From: a bacterium
GTDB lineage: Bacteria > Pseudomonadota > Gammaproteobacteria > Burkholderiales > Thiobacteraceae
DNA length: 10,131 bases
Assembly: GCA_027438535.1 (NCBI GenBank)
Contig: DAIAMA010000030.1
Location: 1-10,131, forward strand
Direction of reading: 5' to 3'
The notes under the pieces were generated by a model. That model made no database searches. It was given only the letters and a program-made list of their open reading frames with translations, and was not told the DNA's origin. Position 1 is the first letter of the stretch; every line of letters starts with the position of its first letter. Shown one piece after another: positions 7,896-10,131 of this stretch. Both the position numbers and the translations under genes were made by a program.

Positions 7896-8351
7896 GTGCA
7901 GAAAATCGACCTCATGATCCTCGACCCGCGTATCCGGGATCAATTGCCTACATACGCCACCACCGGCTCCGCCGGTTTGGATTTGCGCGCTTGCATCGAC
8001 ACGCCCATCGTGTTGCATCCGGGTCAAACCGAACTCATTCCGAGCGGAATGGCGATTCATATCGCGGATCCCGGGTATGCCGCGATGATCCTGCCGCGCT
8101 CGGGCTTGGGACACAAACACGGAATCGTGCTCGGCAACTTAGTTGGCCTGATCGATTCGGATTATCAGGGCCAACTCTTCGTCTCGTGCTGGAACCGTAG
8201 CCAGACGACTTTCACCATCGATCCGATGGAACGCATCGCGCAACTCGTGATTGTTCCGGTCGCGCGCGTTGATTTCAACATCGTTGCCTCCTTCAGCGAA
8301 AGCGAAAGCGAACGCGGCAGCGGTGGGTTCGGCAGTACCGGCAAGCAATAA
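7896..8351 (+). CDS. dut: Deoxyuridine triphosphatase (dUTPase)
   Basis: Dut hydrolyses dUTP to dUMP and pyrophosphate, keeping uracil out of DNA and feeding thymidylate synthesis. It acts in the cytoplasm as a homotrimer. With a GTG start at 7896 it has 151 residues, the same length as E. coli Dut. All five trimeric dUTPase motifs are present: [12 protein letters not shown] (22-32), [12 protein letters not shown] (67-76), [12 protein letters not shown] (84-92, catalytic D87 and Y90), [10 protein letters not shown] (112-119) and [12 protein letters not shown] (140-150). The GTG start gives [12 protein letters not shown], matching the family start KIDVKILDPR. The frame is open upstream to a TTG at 7821, but the extra basic residues are not family-like. 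An ATG at 7914 would remove the first beta strand. No clear Shine-Dalgarno is seen; a long A/T tract precedes the start. It follows coaBC by 112 bp, the common dfp-dut order. Confidence 0.96.
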   Translation: MQKIDLMILDPRIRDQLPTYATTGSAGLDLRACIDTPIVLHPGQTELIPSGMAIHIADPGYAAMILPRSGLGHKHGIVLGNLVGLIDSDYQGQLFVSCWNRSQTTFTIDPMERIAQLVIVPVARVDFNIVASFSESESERGSGGFGSTGKQ

Positions 8352-8372
8352 GTAACACCCATAACGATAATA

Positions 8373-8422
8373 CCGGCTTGTGTTCACGCCGGCGGCGCCA
8401 ATCGCCACGCGTGCTTGGCGCC
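8373..8422 (+). promoter_or_regulatory. Two back-to-back hairpins in the leader of the diguanylate cyclase gene
   Basis: The first possible stem is CCGGC (8373-8377) with GCCGG (8388-8392), loop 10. The second is stronger: GGCGCCAA (8394-8401) with TTGGCGCC (8415-8422), a perfect 8 bp, loop 13. The loop itself contains the palindrome CACGCGTG (8406-8413). The site lies 22 bases after the dut stop and 26 bases before the cyclase ATG, with the presumed GGAG ribosome site (8433-8436) just downstream. There is no T run, so a standard terminator for dut is unlikely. A dimeric regulator site or an mRNA structure is possible. I recognise no known riboswitch class. Confidence 0.45.
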
Positions 8423-8448
8423 ATGATCACGCGGAGTTGAGCAGAAAG

Positions 8449-9921
8449 ATGCAGCCTTCTTTAGCGCGTATTGCCGCCATGGCGTTCCTTGCCGTGCTGA
8501 CGCTCGTCTCGCTAGCGGGGCTGGTGTTGTATCACGCCACGCTGGAGAGCGAACAGCAAATAAGCCGCCGCGCACCCGCTTACGCCGGGAATTTACTCGC
8601 CAGCCAAATCAGCGCCATTGCCCGCGATTGGAGCCGCGCCACGCAGGCCATAGCGCAATCGCCGCTGGCACTGCGCGCCTTGCAAAGCAACGATGCCGCC
8701 GAACAGCGTAATCAGCTCGCGCTTATCGGCAGCCTCTATCCCAATTTGGGCGATATTCATCTCATCAGCAGCGATCAAGCGCGCGGCCTCACGCCCATTC
8801 CCAGCATGCTCGACGCGCAACAAAAAGCCATGATCGAAAAAGCCCGTGCGGCACAGCACGGCGCAACGGCGCTACACGCCGAATCGCTCGCCCTCGCCTT
8901 GAGCGAGCCGGTGCGCAATACGGACGGCACCATCATCGGCTTTGTCCTGGTAGAGCGCGATCTTACCGAGGTACGCGCCTTGTTTAACCAAAGCCCGCTT
9001 ATCGATGGCTATGCCGAGTTGCAGCAAGTGAATGGCACTTCCGATACGCTACTCAAACGCGGCAATGAACAACTCAAAACCCAAGGCGTGCCGGAATTGA
9101 TTCCGCTAACAGGCACGCCGTGGCGCTTGGCCATCTGGAGCCAACCGCCGGCCAGTGGACTCGCGCGCGATCTGCGGCAAAGCTATCTGATCATCGGCGC
9201 CGCGCTCGCCCTGCTTATCGCCGTGGTGCTTGGCATGGCTTACGCCATGAGCAACCGCACGCTGCAGGCCGACCTCACGATGCTGACCAAGCTCTTCTCC
9301 GATATTACCCACGGGCGTATCCGTAAACACTACGATATCGAGCTGAAAGAATTCCAGAACAGCTACCATATCATGTACCAGCTGGCGAAAATGGCGGTGG
9401 GCAAACATCTGCGCGTGGTCAGCTCGGCCGGCACCGACCATCTATCTCAAGTCAATAACCGGCGCAGCTTCGAAGCCAAGCAACACGAAGTGTTCGGCCG
9501 CGTCAACGAGGGCTGGGCGCACAGCCTGCTCATTCTCGATATCGATAATTTCAAACGGGTGAACGATACCTTCGGCCACGATGCGGGAGACCAGTTGATC
9601 GTGCAGTTCGGCAGGGCGCTGAAGGATAATTTACGCGCCAGCGATTTCGTGGCGCGCTTGGGCGGCGATGAATTCTGCGTGATTTTCCCCAACACTTCCC
9701 TTAAAAAAGCCACCGAATTAGCGGAGCGCCTACGCGAGAATTTACCCCAGCGCATGGAATTGATGCCGAACGTGATCCACGCCGTATCGTGGAGCGGCGG
9801 CTTATCCGAATACAGCCGCCACGATCAATCGGAGAATGCGGCGCTGTCGCGCGCCGATCAAGCATTGCTCGATGCCAAGCGCGCGGGACGCAGCCGCACA
9901 GAGATCAAAGCGGCGGCGTAA
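8449..9921 (+). CDS. Membrane-bound diguanylate cyclase with periplasmic sensor region
   Basis: The protein makes cyclic di-GMP from two GTP, the signal that usually favours surface attachment over motility. With the ATG at 8449 it has 490 residues: a helix (about 8-27), a periplasmic region of about 218 residues, a second helix (about 246-266), a linker with likely helical signalling stretch (about 275-325), and a GGDEF domain (about 328-490). The catalytic site is intact: LDIDNFKRVND with D364 and D366, FGHDAGD, and RLGGDEF at 403-409. RASD (396-399), five residues before GGDEF, is the product-inhibition I-site. Some edges differ from consensus: TDHLSQVNNRRSF for TDxLTxLxNRR, and ALLDAKRAGRSR for ALYxAKxxGRNR. 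The periplasmic part, with SEPVRNTDGTIIGFVLVERD and TPWRLAIWS, looks like a Cache/PAS-type sensor, ligand unknown. An in-frame GTG at 8380 would add 23 residues but lies within the hairpin region. GGAG precedes the chosen ATG by 12 bases, which is long. Confidence 0.9.
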   Translation: MQPSLARIAAMAFLAVLTLVSLAGLVLYHATLESEQQISRRAPAYAGNLLASQISAIARDWSRATQAIAQSPLALRALQSNDAAEQRNQLALIGSLYPNLGDIHLISSDQARGLTPIPSMLDAQQKAMIEKARAAQHGATALHAESLALALSEPVRNTDGTIIGFVLVERDLTEVRALFNQSPLIDGYAELQQVNGTSDTLLKRGNEQLKTQGVPELIPLTGTPWRLAIWSQPPASGLARDLRQSYLIIGAALALLIAVVLGMAYAMSNRTLQADLTMLTKLFSDITHGRIRKHYDIELKEFQNSYHIMYQLAKMAVGKHLRVVSSAGTDHLSQVNNRRSFEAKQHEVFGRVNEGWAHSLLILDIDNFKRVNDTFGHDAGDQLIVQFGRALKDNLRASDFVARLGGDEFCVIFPNTSLKKATELAERLRENLPQRMELMPNVIHAVSWSGGLSEYSRHDQSENAALSRADQALLDAKRAGRSRTEIKAAA

Positions 9922-9923
9922 TA

Positions 9924-9935
9924 CCCCCTAAGGGG
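9924..9935 (+). other. Short GC hairpin after the cyclase stop, possible weak terminator
   Basis: CCCCC-TAA-GGGG starts two bases after the TAA of the cyclase gene. It can form a 4-bp stem in either direction but has no T run. It may slow RNA polymerase, but terminator function is uncertain. The rest of 9936-10075 shows only a 7-bp inverted repeat, ATTCGGC (9950-9956) with GCCGAAT (9995-10001), and no convincing gene. Confidence 0.25.
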
Positions 9936-10075
9936 CGGTAGCCAGCAATATTCGGCGCATCATGCAGGTTCCATAGACTGAAAGATCAATGATAGCCGAA
10001 TCCATTTATTGACGATTCTGGCATACTGCCGCGGCAATGAGTCTGCTAATGATGGGGCCATGAAACAGCCTAGCC

Positions 10076-10131
10076 TCAGTCGTCATTATCGTCATGATGT
10101 TGGTGCTCGTCACGATGACCACGCCACCGTC
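10076..10131 (-). CDS. Possible C-terminal end of a minus-strand gene with a His/Asp-rich tail
   Basis: On the minus strand one frame enters from the right edge and reads RWRGHRDEHQHHDDNDD before TGA (10076-10078). Four His and five Asp in 17 residues is the sort of metal-binding or low-complexity tail found on real proteins, and convergence with the cyclase gene is sensible. The competing reading is a plus-strand start at 10060 (ATGAAACAGCCT), with GGGG a few bases before it, giving MKQPSLSRHYRHDVGARH and continuing past the edge. Too little is visible to decide. Confidence 0.25.
   Translation of the reverse strand, partial: RWRGHRDEHQHHDDNDD

Noticed and set aside
7139..7915. A 258-codon minus-strand frame opposite coaBC and the dut start
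   Set aside because: It is antisense to the CoaB domain, whose catalytic residues are all present, and shows no independent support.
8366..8371. GATAAT after dut as a -10 box for the cyclase gene
   Set aside because: The -35 position (8343-8348, AAGCAA) has no resemblance to consensus, so I do not call a promoter.
10009..10027. TTGACG followed by CATACT as a promoter
   Set aside because: The hexamers are only 7 bases apart, and nothing like a -10 box is found at 16-18 bases.
10016..10034. A TGGCA...GC element resembling a sigma-54 promoter
   Set aside because: The GG to GC spacing is 9 rather than 10, and the TTGC half is missing.
10027..10036. TGCCGCGGCA palindrome
   Set aside because: A single short GC palindrome in GC-rich DNA, with no second copy or context, is expected by chance.

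Overview
The window is a stretch of proteobacterial core chromosome. Three things point to a Betaproteobacterium: a complete System I cytochrome c maturation set with separate ccmH and ccmI genes, a coaBC-dut pair with radC divergent from it, and protein sequences close to but distinct from the enterobacterial versions. A Nitrosomonadales or Gallionella-like lineage is my guess, from the style of the proteins only. The DNA is fairly GC-rich, with many GCG/CGC codons. I see no insertion sequence, phage gene, CRISPR array, tRNA or rRNA.

Region 1 (1-5014, plus strand) is the distal part of a ccm operon: the 3' end of ccmC, then ccmD, ccmE, ccmF, ccmG, ccmH and ccmI. The genes are packed with 1-4 base overlaps or a 1-base gap, so they are almost certainly co-transcribed and translationally coupled. 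Together they pass heme from CcmC/CcmD to the periplasmic chaperone CcmE and ligate it to apocytochrome c at CcmF. CcmG and CcmH keep the CXXCH cysteines reduced, and CcmI presents the apocytochrome. ccmA and ccmB would lie upstream, outside the window.

Region 2 (5045-5674, minus strand) is a gene for a four-helix membrane protein that I do not recognise. It faces the ccm operon and appears to be built from two copies of one helix-loop-helix unit.

Region 3 (5895-8351) is a conserved housekeeping block. radC (minus) is divergent from coaBC (coenzyme A synthesis), which is followed by dut (dUTP hydrolysis). The radC/coaBC gap is so small that the promoters must overlap, and coaBC may be leaderless.

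Region 4 (8449-9921) encodes a membrane-anchored diguanylate cyclase with a periplasmic sensor region, an intact GGDEF site and an intact inhibitory RxxD site. The dut-to-cyclase gap holds two adjacent hairpins. The last 200 bases are mostly non-coding. A His/Asp-rich C-terminal tail of a minus-strand gene may begin at the right edge.

I found no clearly new multi-gene system. The best leads are the internally duplicated membrane protein, and the cyclase that occupies the post-dut position and may share a sensor domain with other proteins found there.
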